From: Comamonas resistens | Lineage (GTDB): Bacteria > Pseudomonadota > Gammaproteobacteria > Burkholderiales > Burkholderiaceae_C | Length of the DNA stretch: 64,000 nucleotides | NCBI RefSeq assembly: GCF_030064165.1 | Contig: NZ_CP125947.1 | Coordinates: 4,154,001 to 4,218,000 of the forward strand | Reading direction: 5' to 3' | In this document: positions 1 through 8,343 of the stretch, piece after piece | Layout of the letters: every line of letters starts with the position of its first letter | How positions within the stretch are numbered: position 1 is the stretch's first letter | Position numbers and translations under genes: made by a program | The notes under the pieces: model-generated | The model's input: the letters and a program-made list of their open reading frames with translations, nothing else | Told to the model about the DNA's origin: nothing | Database searches by the model: none

Positions 1-69
1 CTGAAGAATCTGCTTGGCACGAATGCAATATGGGCAGACGGCGGTGGTGTACATCTTTACGGCTTGCAT
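1..69 (-). CDS. grxC: Glutaredoxin 3, N-terminal fragment (runs off left edge)
   Basis: The first 23 codons of a gene that leaves the window on the left. They include the dithiol redox motif CPYC at residues 12-15, directly after the first beta strand (VKMYTT), as in glutaredoxin 3. Glutaredoxins reduce protein disulfides and glutathione mixed disulfides in the cytoplasm. The next gene upstream on the same strand is a membrane-anchored rhodanese. The pairing with a YibN-like rhodanese and a nearby phosphoglycerate mutase is the order known from the yibN-grxC-secB neighbourhood of enterobacteria, so secB may lie beyond the edge (inference). Confidence 0.85.
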   Translation of the reverse strand, partial: MQAVKMYTTAVCPYCIRAKQILQ

Positions 70-143
70 GGGCAACTTTCCTTGATCTCTAGCACGGCGC
101 GGCTGATCGCTGCGCCCGTCAAAACACACAGCTGGGGGCTGAA

Positions 144-551
144 TCAGGCTTTTTCAACCGGCAGGCCTGCATCACGCCAGGCCTTCATGCCGCCAGCCAG
201 AGCCTGGGCCTTCTCGTAACCCAGCTTCTTGGCGGTGGCCTCGGCACGCACGGCACGGGCGCCCGATGCGCAGACCAGCACCACGGGCAGCTGCTTGTTC
301 TTCACGGTCGTGGGCAGCTTGTCTTCCAGCTGGCTCAAAGGCAGGTTCTTCGCGCCATTGACATGGCCTGCGGCGAATTCCTCGGGTTCGCAGACATCGA
401 TCACCACGGCTTTTTCGCGGTTGATCAGGTGCACGGCAGCCGCAGCTGACAGGGAGCCACCCGAGGCACCACGCAGGGCCGGCAGCAGCAGCATCACGCC
501 CGACGCAGCGGCAATCAGGATCAAATACCAGTTATCGATGATGAATTTCAC
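144..551 (-). CDS. Membrane-anchored rhodanese-like sulfurtransferase (YibN-like)
   Basis: 135 residues. One N-terminal membrane segment (about residues 8-25) is followed by a single rhodanese domain (about 38-133). The active-site loop is CASGARA with Cys94, so the catalytic cysteine is present. The domain probably faces the cytoplasm and carries persulfide sulfur; the substrate is unknown. I chose the GTG start at 551 because AAGGA lies at proper spacing before it and the membrane segment follows at once. The frame stays open upstream to about 719, but that part has no rhodanese character. It is followed 74 bp later by grxC on the same strand, so the two are probably co-transcribed. Confidence 0.85.
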   Translation of the reverse strand: MKFIIDNWYLILIAAASGVMLLLPALRGASGGSLSAAAAVHLINREKAVVIDVCEPEEFAAGHVNGAKNLPLSQLEDKLPTTVKNKQLPVVLVCASGARAVRAEATAKKLGYEKAQALAGGMKAWRDAGLPVEKA

Positions 552-856
552 GTCATTCCTTGGGATGGCAAACCTGTCGATTTTAGAGGCCATGCCGCGG
601 CTTGACCCGCCCGGGTGATGACAGCCCTTGACCGGCATGCAGGTGACCGCAGACAAGCAATGACAATCACGAAAGTGGGCGCTCTCTTTCATGGCAAGCG
701 CAATTCCTGCCAAGATCAACAGGAATAGCCGCCAGGTTGCTCAAATTCATAGCAAGCTTTCCTTGCCATGTGCTTGGACAAAGGCCAACCTCTAGAATAC
801 GCACACTTTTGACTTCGCGTCATTACTGCTTTGCTACTTTGAGAAGATAAGAATCC
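552..856. other. Divergent intergenic region between rhodanese and gpmA
   Basis: About 300 bp holding the divergent promoters of the rhodanese/grxC unit and gpmA. A weak sigma-70-like pair (TTGACT at 810-815, TGCTAC at 833-838, 17 bp apart) lies before gpmA. The match is modest. No gene is supported here. Confidence 0.4.
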
Positions 857-1600
857 ATGTACAAGCTCGTTCTGATTCGCCACGGTGAATCCACCTGGAA
901 CCTTGAAAACCGTTTTACCGGCTGGACCGATGTGGATCTGACGGCCACCGGCGTCGAGCAGGCCAGAAAGGCCGGCCAACTGCTCAAGGCAGAAGGCTAT
1001 GACTTCGATGTGGCCTACACCAGCATGCTCAAGCGTGCCATCCGGACCCTGTGGCATGTGCAGGACGAGATGGACCGCACCTGGCTGCCCGTGGTGCATA
1101 GCTGGCGCCTCAACGAACGTCATTACGGCGGCCTGCAAGGCCTGAACAAGGCCGACATGGCCAAGCAGTACGGTGACGCCCAGGTCCTGCAATGGCGCCG
1201 CAGCTACGATGTGCCGCCACCCGCCCTGGAAGCCGCAGACCCCCGCAGCGAACGCGGCGATCTGCGCTATGCCAAGCTGCAGCCCGAGCAGATTCCGCTG
1301 ACCGAGTGCCTCAAGGACACGGTCGAGCGCGTCGTGCCCTTCTGGAACGAGTCCATCGCCCCCGCCATCAAGGCCGGCAAGCGCGTGGTGGTTGCCGCCC
1401 ACGGCAATTCCATCCGCGCCCTGATCAAGTATCTGGACAATATCGCCGACGACAAGATCGTGGGCGTGAACGTGCCCAACGGCATTCCTCTGGTCTATGA
1501 GCTGGATGCCGATCTCAAGCCCATCCGCCACTACTACCTGGGCGACGCCGAAGCCGCAGCCAAGGCTGCAGCGGCAGTCGCGGCCCAGGGCAAGGCCTGA
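857..1600 (+). CDS. gpmA: 2,3-bisphosphoglycerate-dependent phosphoglycerate mutase
   Basis: 247 residues, the usual size of dPGM. It interconverts 3- and 2-phosphoglycerate in glycolysis and gluconeogenesis in the cytoplasm. The phosphohistidine motif LIRHGEST places the catalytic His at residue 9. The following [11 protein letters not shown] stretch, the ERHYG motif and the second catalytic His in AAHGNSIRA are all intact. The C-terminal tail is rich in Ala and Lys and is probably flexible. The gene stands alone between a divergent rhodanese and a downstream CtpA protease, with two perfect hairpins in the 113-bp gap that follows. Confidence 0.97.
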   Translation: MYKLVLIRHGESTWNLENRFTGWTDVDLTATGVEQARKAGQLLKAEGYDFDVAYTSMLKRAIRTLWHVQDEMDRTWLPVVHSWRLNERHYGGLQGLNKADMAKQYGDAQVLQWRRSYDVPPPALEAADPRSERGDLRYAKLQPEQIPLTECLKDTVERVVPFWNESIAPAIKAGKRVVVAAHGNSIRALIKYLDNIADDKIVGVNVPNGIPLVYELDADLKPIRHYYLGDAEAAAKAAAAVAAQGKA

Positions 1601-1612
1601 GACCTCTTCACC

Positions 1613-1672
1613 GCCCGGTTCAGCCTGAACCGGGCTGACACGGCAAAAGGCCTATGGAACCTCATAGGCCTT
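1613..1672. terminator. Two consecutive perfect hairpins after gpmA
   Basis: The first hairpin has 10-bp arms (1613-1622 and 1626-1635) around a 3-nt loop. The second has 10-bp arms (1647-1656 and 1663-1672) around a 6-nt loop. Neither has a long T tract, so termination is likely but not certain. The arms are exact. The second hairpin lies 41 bp before the ctpA start. Confidence 0.6.
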
Positions 1673-1713
1673 CTGTCGTCCAAGGTGTATATTGCGAAGG
1701 CTTAAGGGGTGTT

Positions 1714-3204
1714 ATGGGTCAAAAAATCAAAATTGCAGGTTGGATTTCTGTGGGCGTGCTGGCCGGTGCGCTGACCACGGTGTCGCTACAGACATTGGCC
1801 CGTGGGGGTATGACACCTCTGCCGCTTGAAGAGATCCAGCAACTTTCTGCTGTCTTCGGTCTGATCAAGACCGATTATGTGGAACCTGTCAGCGACAAAA
1901 AGCTGATCACGGATGCCATCTCCGGCATGGTCTCCAGCCTGGACCCCCACTCCCAGTACTTCGACAAGAAGAGCTACAAGGAATTCAAGGAAGGCACTTC
2001 CGGGAAGTTCGTCGGCGTAGGCATCGAGATCACCATGGAAGATGGTCTGATCAAGATCGTTTCGCCCATCGAAGGCTCCCCCGCTTTCCGCGCCGGTCTG
2101 AAGACTGGCGATCTGATCACCAAGATCGATGACACGGCCGTCAAGGGACTGAGTCTCAACGACGCGGTCAAGCGCATGCGTGGCGAGCCCAATACCAAGG
2201 TGCGCCTGAACATCCTGCGCAAGGACGAAAGCCGCAGCTTCCCCGTCACCATCACACGTGAAGAGATCAAGACCCAGTCGGTCAAGGGCAAGGTGATCGA
2301 GCCCGGCTATGCCTGGATTCGCCTGAGCCAGTTCCAGGAACGCACCGTGGACGACTTTGTTCGCAAGGTCGAGGAAATCTACAAGCAGGATCCCAAGCTC
2401 AAGGGACTGGTGTTGGATCTGCGCAATGATCCCGGCGGCCTGCTGGATGCGGCCGTGGCCATTTCTGCAGCCTTCCTGCCACCCGATGTGACCGTGGTCT
2501 CCACCAACGGCCAGCTGGCCGAAAGCAAGTCCACATACAAGGCATCCCCCGAGTTCTACGCCCAGCGCGGCTCTGGCGACCCCCTGCAGCGTCTGCCTGC
2601 AGCCCTCAAGAAGCTGCCTCTGGTCGTGCTGGTCAACGAGGGCTCTGCTTCTGCCAGTGAAATCGTGGCCGGTGCGCTACAAGACCACAAACGCGCCACC
2701 ATCATGGGCAGCCAGTCGTTTGGCAAGGGTTCGGTGCAAACCGTACGCCCTCTTGGCCCTGACACCGCTCTCAAGCTGACCACGGCCCGCTACTACACCC
2801 CCAGCGGCAAGTCCATCCAGGCCAAGGGCATTGTTCCCGACCTGATGGTCGATGAAACCGCAGAAGGCAATCTGTACGCAGCTCTGGGTATGCGCGAAGC
2901 AGACTTGGAAAAGCACCTGTCCAGTGGACAGGGCACCGAGGTCAAGAACGAGGCATTGGAAAAGGCCCGTGAAGAAGCCCGCAAGCGCCTGGAAGAAGAA
3001 GCCAAGAAGCCGATCTCCGAGCGCCGCCTGCCTGAATTTGGCACAGACAAGGACTTCCAGCTTCAGCAGGCGCTCAATCAACTCAAGGGCCAGCCTGTGA
3101 AAATCAGCAAGACCCTGACCGAGCGCAAAACCGAGGAAAAGTCCGAAGATTCTGCAGGCTCCGACAAGAAGTCCGATGACAAAAAGCCGACGGACAAAAA
3201 ATAG
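1714..3204 (+). CDS. ctpA: S41 carboxy-terminal processing protease (CtpA/Prc type)
   Basis: 496 residues. One N-terminal membrane/signal segment (about 8-28) exports the protein to the periplasm. A PDZ domain (about 95-185) follows, then the S41 peptidase domain. The catalytic Ser313 is in GSASASE, Lys338 in SQSFGKG, and Gln342 four residues later. The 25 and 4 residue spacings equal those of E. coli Prc. Such proteases cut proteins and cell-wall hydrolases near their C-termini. The tail (about 465-496) is a very charged Lys/Asp/Glu/Ser stretch. The start at 1714 follows AAGGGG at good spacing; an open extension of 20 codons upstream would run into the preceding hairpin. Confidence 0.93.
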   Translation: MGQKIKIAGWISVGVLAGALTTVSLQTLARGGMTPLPLEEIQQLSAVFGLIKTDYVEPVSDKKLITDAISGMVSSLDPHSQYFDKKSYKEFKEGTSGKFVGVGIEITMEDGLIKIVSPIEGSPAFRAGLKTGDLITKIDDTAVKGLSLNDAVKRMRGEPNTKVRLNILRKDESRSFPVTITREEIKTQSVKGKVIEPGYAWIRLSQFQERTVDDFVRKVEEIYKQDPKLKGLVLDLRNDPGGLLDAAVAISAAFLPPDVTVVSTNGQLAESKSTYKASPEFYAQRGSGDPLQRLPAALKKLPLVVLVNEGSASASEIVAGALQDHKRATIMGSQSFGKGSVQTVRPLGPDTALKLTTARYYTPSGKSIQAKGIVPDLMVDETAEGNLYAALGMREADLEKHLSSGQGTEVKNEALEKAREEARKRLEEEAKKPISERRLPEFGTDKDFQLQQALNQLKGQPVKISKTLTERKTEEKSEDSAGSDKKSDDKKPTDKK

Positions 3205-3251
3205 CCCGAAAAGAGCAATCCATAAGCAAGGGAACGCCCCTTCATCCAATC

Positions 3252-3276
3252 AGCCGGGCTTGCCCGGCTTTTTCTT
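3252..3276 (+). terminator. Rho-independent terminator after ctpA
   Basis: 7-bp GC stem (3252-3258 with 3263-3269), loop CTTG, followed by TTTTCTT. It lies between ctpA and the MoeB-like gene, so the latter may need its own promoter or depend on read-through. Confidence 0.8.
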
Positions 3277-3296
3277 GGAACCCTGAAAGCCAATCG

Positions 3297-4049
3297 ATGA
3301 ATGACGATCAACTGCTGCGCTACTCCCGCCACATCATGCTCGACGAGATTGGCATCGAAGGGCAGGAACGCATCCTCGCCGCACATGCGCTGATCATCGG
3401 TGCCGGTGGACTGGGCTCCCCGGCTGCACTGTATCTGGGCTCAGCCGGTATTGGCACGATGACGCTGGTCGATCACGATACCGTGGACATGACCAATCTG
3501 CAGCGCCAGATTGCCCATACAACCGCCCGCATCGGCACACCCAAGGTGGAGTCCATTCGCCAGGCGGTGCACGCCATCAACCCCGAAGTCCAGATTCGGT
3601 GCATAGCAGAGCAAGCTACGGATGCCCTGCTCGATCAGCTGGTTCCCCAGGCCACCATCGTACTGGACTGCACCGACAACTACCGCACGCGCCAGCTCAT
3701 CAATGCCGCTTGCGTGCGCCATGGAGTGCCTTTGGTGGAAGGAGCCGCCATCCGGCTGGATGGGCAGCTCATGGTCATTGATCCCCGGGATCCCCAGAGC
3801 CCCTGCTACGCCTGTATCTTCCCGCCAGAAGCCGAGTTTGAGGAGGTCCAATGTTCAACCATGGGCGTCTTCGCACCTCTCGTTGGCCTGATTGGGACTC
3901 AACAAGCAGCAGAAGCCCTCAAGCTGGTTACCGGTTTCGGCCAAAGCTCTGTCGGACGACTTCAAATGCTGGATGCCCGCTCCATGGATTGGAGTACGAT
4001 GCACACAACACGCAATTCCGACTGCCCAGTCTGCAAAGAAAAAAACTGA
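3297..4049 (+). CDS. moeB: MoeB/ThiF-family E1-like adenylyltransferase
   Basis: 250 residues, the normal length of MoeB. Members adenylate the C-terminal Gly-Gly of a small sulfur carrier (MoaD or ThiS) for molybdopterin or thiamine synthesis. The ATP-binding loop GAGGLGSPAALYLGSAGIG is near residue 30. The N-terminal LLRYSRHIMLDEIGIEGQ signature is typical. The two zinc CxxC pairs are present (CYAC near 175 and CPVC at the C-terminus). No MoaD or ThiS gene is adjacent, so the choice between the two pathways cannot be made from context. The M-N-D-D start overlaps no other gene. Confidence 0.88.
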   Translation: MNDDQLLRYSRHIMLDEIGIEGQERILAAHALIIGAGGLGSPAALYLGSAGIGTMTLVDHDTVDMTNLQRQIAHTTARIGTPKVESIRQAVHAINPEVQIRCIAEQATDALLDQLVPQATIVLDCTDNYRTRQLINAACVRHGVPLVEGAAIRLDGQLMVIDPRDPQSPCYACIFPPEAEFEEVQCSTMGVFAPLVGLIGTQQAAEALKLVTGFGQSSVGRLQMLDARSMDWSTMHTTRNSDCPVCKEKN

Positions 4050-4109
4050 ATTCTGTGCAACCGGCAGCAATTACGTAGAGACACTGACTCGCGTTGCCGG
4101 GCCTCGATG

Positions 4110-4140
4110 TAACAATGTTTCAGAAGCATTTAACAATGTT
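4110..4140. repeat. Two direct copies of TAACAATGTT, 21 bp apart
   Basis: Exact decamers at 4110-4119 and 4131-4140, just upstream of the receiver-only gene. Each contains the near-palindrome AACA-A-TGTT. A 21-bp pitch (two helical turns) puts both on the same DNA face, which suits tandem binding by a dimeric regulator. Regulatory function is an inference. Confidence 0.5.
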
Positions 4141-4177
4141 GCGATAAGCGTTACCGCCAGAATCCGATGGAACCGAC

Positions 4178-4558
4178 GTGAAACTGCGTACCTACTTTGT
4201 TGAAGACAATCCCACAATCCGCGAGAACCTGATCGCAACCTTGGCCGAGCTGGCCGATGTGGAAGCTGTCGGCACTGCGGATACGGAATTGGATGCCACA
4301 CACTGGCTGACGCAAAATGCAGATGCCTGGGATCTGGTTGTGGTCGATCTTTTTTTGCGTCAGGGCAGCGGCCTGGGCGTAGTCAATGCCTTGCAGGCAC
4401 GATCCAAAAATCAAAAGCTGCTGGTGTTGAGCAATTACGCAACCCCTGATGTGCGTGAACGCTGCCAACGCTTGAATGCCGATGCAATTTTTGACAAGTC
4501 GAATGAAATCGATGGCTTGGTCGATTTCTGCATCGATCTCAATACCAATAAGGTCTGA
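4178..4558 (+). CDS. Single-domain response regulator (receiver only)
   Basis: 126 residues forming one receiver domain and nothing else. The acidic pair Glu9-Asp10, the phosphoryl-acceptor Asp57 (VVVDLF) and the conserved Lys in FDKSNE are all there, so it should be phosphorylatable. The start is GTG at 4178. There is no DNA-binding output, so it probably acts as a phosphate relay or sink, or by protein contact. It sits beside a NarL-type regulator (convergent) and a histidine kinase, which are the obvious partners by context. Confidence 0.85.
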   Translation: MKLRTYFVEDNPTIRENLIATLAELADVEAVGTADTELDATHWLTQNADAWDLVVVDLFLRQGSGLGVVNALQARSKNQKLLVLSNYATPDVRERCQRLNADAIFDKSNEIDGLVDFCIDLNTNKV

Positions 4559-4574
4559 AGATTCACATGGCAAC

Positions 4575-4604
4575 AAAAAAGGCTTGGAATTCCAAGCCTT
4601 TTTT
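4575..4604. terminator. Bidirectional terminator between two response regulator genes
   Basis: An exact palindrome: a 9+9 bp GC-containing core at 4581-4598 flanked by A6 on the left and T6 on the right. It can stop transcription from both converging genes. Confidence 0.93.
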
Positions 4605-4608
4605 GTTT

Positions 4609-5241
4609 TCAATCGATCAATCGATTTTTCAACGCATAGTAGGTCAGGTCACTATTCGAGGACAGACCCATTTTTTCCATCAGCCGTGTACGGTAGGTGC
4701 TCACCGTCTTGACACTTAGTGATAAGGATTTGGCGATATCACCAGCAGTCTCGCCTCGGGCGAGCTTGAGAAACACCTGAAACTCGCGCTCGGAAAGCTG
4801 TTCATGCGCCGGAATATCATCCTTGCGATTGAGCTGCTGGGCCAGCAGGTCTGCGACGGTCGGCGTCAAATAACGGCGTCCCAGGGCAACAGTGCGAATG
4901 GCTTCCGCAATTTCCTGCGGATCACATTCCTTGTTCAGATACCCGCTGGCACCCTGGCGGATCAGATTGATGGCGTAATGCTCCTCAGGGTAGCCGCTGA
5001 GTATCAAGATGCCCATATCAGGAGCTTTTGCCCTAAGCATGGCCAATGCATCAATGCCACTTTGACCGGGCATGGATAGATCCATCAGCAGAACATCGAT
5101 TTCCTGTTCACGCACCAAGTCAATGGCTTCTCGACCATTGCCTGCTTCACCGACAACACGCAAATCAACATGCTCGGACAGGAACTGACGAAGTCCCGAA
5201 CGCACGATTGCATGGTCATCCACGATTCCTACTTTTATCAT
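4609..5241 (-). CDS. NarL/FixJ-family response regulator with LuxR-type HTH
   Basis: 210 residues. The N-terminal receiver has Asp8-Asp9, acceptor Asp54 (LLMDLSMPG) and a conserved Lys in YLNKECD. The C-terminal LuxR/GerE helix-turn-helix (about 145-205) contains LSEREFQVFLKLARGETAG and SVKTVSTYRTRLMEKMGL. It is a transcription factor phosphorylated by a kinase of the HisKA_3 class, and such a kinase is divergently encoded 133 bp away. Closest named relatives by pattern are UvrY/NarL-like regulators; the target genes are unknown. Confidence 0.92.
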   Translation of the reverse strand: MIKVGIVDDHAIVRSGLRQFLSEHVDLRVVGEAGNGREAIDLVREQEIDVLLMDLSMPGQSGIDALAMLRAKAPDMGILILSGYPEEHYAINLIRQGASGYLNKECDPQEIAEAIRTVALGRRYLTPTVADLLAQQLNRKDDIPAHEQLSEREFQVFLKLARGETAGDIAKSLSLSVKTVSTYRTRLMEKMGLSSNSDLTYYALKNRLID

Positions 5242-5374
5242 GCATACCTCTTTTTCATAAATCTGCGCCCATCTCCCAAGCGCTTCATTCTGGGTCCCGA
5301 TCTATGATGTCGATCATCAGCTGAATCACTATGCAGAATAGCAGGTAATTTATTTGTAGGTGAGGGGGGTGTAG

Positions 5375-6727
5375 ATGCGCTGGACGAATATTCGCAAAAT
5401 TGCTGTCAGTCTCACGATTGCAATCATTGCGGCCGTGCTCATGGTCAGTATTAACGAGGCTGGCTATACGCGCTCTCTTCACGCTCTTGATGCGCTCACC
5501 AAGACACAAAGCAATCGGGCAAAGATCAATGAACTGATGCAGCAGATCCTTGATGCAGAAACAGGACTGCGTGGTTATCTGCTCACAGGAGAAGAGCGCT
5601 ATCTGGCCCCTTACACATCTTCTGCCGAAGCCATTAATGGAACCATGGATGAATTGCGCCGCATCTTCATCATGAACCCGGCGGAGCTTGCGACATTCAC
5701 ACCATTGGCCAGACAGGTGGAACGCAAAACAAGCGAAATGGATCTCAGCCTCAGGCTGTATCGCCAAGGCAACGAAGAAGCCTGGCGCTTTGTCATGTTC
5801 ACCGATGTGGGCATGGAAAACATGGATGCCATTCGCAGTTACAGCAAAGTCTTGCTGGAGAGCATTGATAAACAGGCCCAGATCAATCTTTCGGATATCG
5901 AGCAGACTTTGAGCCTGTCGCGCATAGGCATTGCGACCGTGACCGCGCTCGGCATTCTGGGATTCTTCATGTATCTGCGTCAGGCCAATGCCTTGCAGCA
6001 GGCTCATCAACGCGAGCAGGAAATCCAGCGCGAAGAGCGCAATCGTCTGGAGGAAATAGTACGGGAACGCACCGCCACTCTGACGGAGCTGGCTACGCAC
6101 TTGCAGCAGGTACGTGAAGATGAGAGAGCCCACCTGGCCCGCGAGCTGCACGATGAACTGGGCTCTTTGCTGACCGCAGCCAAGCTGGATGTGGCCAGGC
6201 TGAAGTCCAAGATCGACACCTCGTCACCCGAGGTGTCCGAGCGCATTACCCACCTAGTCGAAACCCTCAACAGCGGAATTGCGCTCAAACGCCGCATTAT
6301 TGAAGATTTGCGTCCCTCTTCCCTCTCCAATCTGGGCCTGACCACGGCATTGGAGATTCTGACTCGCGAGTTCGGAGAACGCAGCGGTATCGATGTGGAA
6401 TCCAGCCTGGAGCAGGTTGATCTGCCCGAATCCACGCAGCTCACCGTCTATAGGGTGGTGCAGGAATCGCTGACCAATATCGGCAAATACGCCAAGGCAG
6501 GTCATGTCATCGTATCCGTGCACAACTACCCGACCTATGTGGCAGTCCAGATTCAGGATGACGGCCTGGGATTCGAGCTGGCCAGCATGCGCCCCAACTC
6601 CCATGGACTGACAGGCATGAAGCACCGCGTGGAAGCGGCAGGAGGCAGATTGACCGTGGCATCCCAGCCGGGCAAGGGCACCACGATTTCGGCGGTAATA
6701 CCCCTGACCACTGTCGCCGCCCTGTAA
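5375..6727 (+). CDS. Membrane histidine kinase, CHASE3 sensor, HisKA_3 type
   Basis: 450 residues. TM1 is about 9-25 and TM2 about 184-201. They enclose a helical periplasmic region with the QQILDAETGLRGYLLTG motif of CHASE3 domains. A coiled-coil linker (about 205-235) leads to the HisKA_3 dimerisation helix with phospho-acceptor His259 (ARELHDELG). The ATPase domain has an N box (QESLTNIGKYAKA), a G1 box (DDGLGFE) and a G2 box (HGLTGMKHR). The kinase class fits the divergently encoded NarL-type regulator. The ATG follows a G-rich Shine-Dalgarno. The stimulus is unknown. Confidence 0.92.
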   Translation: MRWTNIRKIAVSLTIAIIAAVLMVSINEAGYTRSLHALDALTKTQSNRAKINELMQQILDAETGLRGYLLTGEERYLAPYTSSAEAINGTMDELRRIFIMNPAELATFTPLARQVERKTSEMDLSLRLYRQGNEEAWRFVMFTDVGMENMDAIRSYSKVLLESIDKQAQINLSDIEQTLSLSRIGIATVTALGILGFFMYLRQANALQQAHQREQEIQREERNRLEEIVRERTATLTELATHLQQVREDERAHLARELHDELGSLLTAAKLDVARLKSKIDTSSPEVSERITHLVETLNSGIALKRRIIEDLRPSSLSNLGLTTALEILTREFGERSGIDVESSLEQVDLPESTQLTVYRVVQESLTNIGKYAKAGHVIVSVHNYPTYVAVQIQDDGLGFELASMRPNSHGLTGMKHRVEAAGGRLTVASQPGKGTTISAVIPLTTVAAL

Positions 6728-6894
6728 CAGAATCGCCCCCCCGGCTTTCGGCTTTTCCTACAAGTCTCTCAGAGATCTGCTCCGGCGTTGCAAAGCCGCT
6801 CACTGGCAAGCATGCCGTACAGGCTTCTCTAAATTGTGACTAAAGGGCGCGACAGACCGTCTGCCGCGCAAACCAGTGCCGAGAAGGGAACCTC

Positions 6895-7056
6895 ATGCTG
6901 CATTACGCCATTGTTTTTCTGATCATTGCCTTGATTGCTGCCATATTTGGCTTCGGAGGCATTGCTGCTGGTGCAGTGGGCATTGCCAAGATCCTGTTCT
7001 TTGTCTTCATCGTGATGGCGGTCATCACTTTTGTGATGGGGCTCATCAAGAAATAG
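6895..7056 (+). CDS. DUF1328 small membrane protein (YtjA-like)
   Basis: 53 residues, almost all hydrophobic. The opening [20 protein letters not shown] and the glycine-rich turn before a second membrane helix ending in GLIKK are the signature of the DUF1328/YtjA family. These inner-membrane proteins of two helices are often seen near stress genes; their function is unknown. GAGAAGGGA lies 8-14 nt before the ATG. It heads a group with the two following stress-type genes, although a gap of 163 bp suggests separate promoters. Confidence 0.85.
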   Translation: MLHYAIVFLIIALIAAIFGFGGIAAGAVGIAKILFFVFIVMAVITFVMGLIKK

Positions 7057-7219
7057 GCCTTACAGACTTCGCACAGACAGTAACCCTGCGCATTGCTCCA
7101 CGCATTGCGCAATCGAATGAGATTCGCCATGATCTGACTTCTGAGGTTTCTTGCAGAAGCTGTTCCATTCATTGCAACTGTCGCCTTGTGCGACAGTGTG
7201 TTTTCAGGGAGTTAAAACA

Positions 7220-7744
7220 ATGAACCAACAAGATAAAAACGCCAGTACAGCAGTAGAAGACATCAAGACCGATGTCAAAAATGCCGCTGCCGATGTGGCA
7301 GACACTGCCAAGCATGCGGCTCACAAGGCAGCGGACATTGCCGGGGATGCATTCGAATCCGCCAGGGGCTCGGCAAGGAAAGTGGCCGAGACCGTCAAAG
7401 ATGCAGCGGACGATGTCGCGGATACCGTCAGGTACAGCGCACGCAGTGCCCGCCGCACGGCCTCCGAAGCCATTGATCAATCCGGCCGTCACATGCGCTC
7501 GGCCGACGAAGAAGCAGACAGCCTGTTCATCGACAACCTGGCCAATCGCGCACAGGACCTTGCCGAGCGCAGCATTGACTTCTGGGCCGACAACACCTAC
7601 CGCGCACGCCGCCAATTCCAGGCTACGGCCGAGGCCACAACACGCTATGTGTCCGAGCAGCCTGGCCGCTCCGTGCTGATTGCCGCTGCCACAGGTGCGG
7701 CACTGGCTACCGCGTTCTTCCTGGGTCGCTCGCGCAGGAAATAA
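7220..7744 (+). CDS. YqjD/ElaB-like ribosome- or membrane-associated stress protein
   Basis: 174 residues. The first 130 or so are a long amphipathic alpha-helical region of Ala/Asp/Lys-rich near-repeats (ADVADTAKHAAHKAADIAG and relatives), like LEA or apolipoprotein-type proteins. The C-terminus has the pattern of YqjD/ElaB/DUF883: an Arg, a glycine-containing membrane helix (SVLIAAATGAALATAFFLG) and a basic tail RSRRK. Known family members anchor to the inner membrane and bind ribosomes in stationary phase; here that is an inference. The ATG at 7220 follows GGGAG; an upstream in-frame ATG lacks a site. Confidence 0.75.
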   Translation: MNQQDKNASTAVEDIKTDVKNAAADVADTAKHAAHKAADIAGDAFESARGSARKVAETVKDAADDVADTVRYSARSARRTASEAIDQSGRHMRSADEEADSLFIDNLANRAQDLAERSIDFWADNTYRARRQFQATAEATTRYVSEQPGRSVLIAAATGAALATAFFLGRSRRK

Positions 7745-7753
7745 AGACCACGA

Positions 7754-7817
7754 CTTACGCAAATCAGGTTCAGGCAAGAGCTTGGCCTCATCCTTGAAAC
7801 ATCCTTGTTTGCGTAAG
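7754..7817. repeat. Perfect 10-bp inverted repeat with 44-nt spacer
   Basis: CTTACGCAAA at 7754-7763 and its exact complement TTTGCGTAAG at 7808-7817, between the YqjD-like and BON genes. The long spacer and lack of a T tract argue against a simple terminator. It could be two halves of an operator or an mRNA structure. Confidence 0.45.
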
Positions 7818-7903
7818 CTCCAAAGACGCTCCCACCCCGAAAGCGGGCGCGCCACACCGTTTACAGCGCCTCACCTTTTCAACTGTTTCCGAAGGAAAAC
7901 TCG

Positions 7904-8224
7904 ATGTCCAAAGTCATTCGCGCCATCGCCTTTGCAACTGTTACGGCAACCACCTTGCTGGCCGCAACCGGCTGCTCCGTCGCTCGCGATCAGCAGTCGG
8001 TGGGCTCTTACGTAGACGACACGGCCATCACCGCTGCCGTCAAGGCCAAGATGGCCGAAGACAAGAGCGTGTCTGCCACCGCCATCAGCGTGGAGACCCT
8101 CAAGGGCGTGGTGCAGTTGTCAGGCTTTGCCAAGTCCGAGGCGGAAAAAGCCCGTGCAGGCGAAATTGCCCGCACCACCAAGAACGTCAGCGAAGTACGC
8201 AACAGCATCGTGGTCAAGCCCTGA
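7904..8224 (+). CDS. BON-domain lipoprotein (OsmY-like)
   Basis: 106 residues. A signal peptide ends in a lipobox-like LAATGC, with the lipidated Cys at about 24. A single BON domain follows (VDDTAITAAVKAKMAEDKSV...VEVRNSIVV pattern). BON domains bind phospholipid membranes and recur in osmotically or envelope-stress-induced periplasmic proteins. A purine-rich AAGGAAAA precedes the ATG. It ends the three-gene stress group begun by DUF1328 and has a strong terminator 50 bp downstream. Confidence 0.87.
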   Translation: MSKVIRAIAFATVTATTLLAATGCSVARDQQSVGSYVDDTAITAAVKAKMAEDKSVSATAISVETLKGVVQLSGFAKSEAEKARAGEIARTTKNVSEVRNSIVVKP

Positions 8225-8272
8225 CGGGCCATGGGGTCAGGCCGCTTGCCCTGGCTCCTTCCTACTCCTCAC

Positions 8273-8302
8273 AAGCCAGCTTTCGAGCTGGCTTTGTTTT
8301 TC
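8273..8302 (+). terminator. Rho-independent terminator after the BON gene
   Basis: 9-bp stem (8273-8281 with 8286-8294), UUCG tetraloop, followed by T-rich TGTTTTTC. Confidence 0.9.
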
Positions 8303-8343
8303 GACGACTCCACAGCGTCATGCTTCACGGCTAAAGTGCAAAC

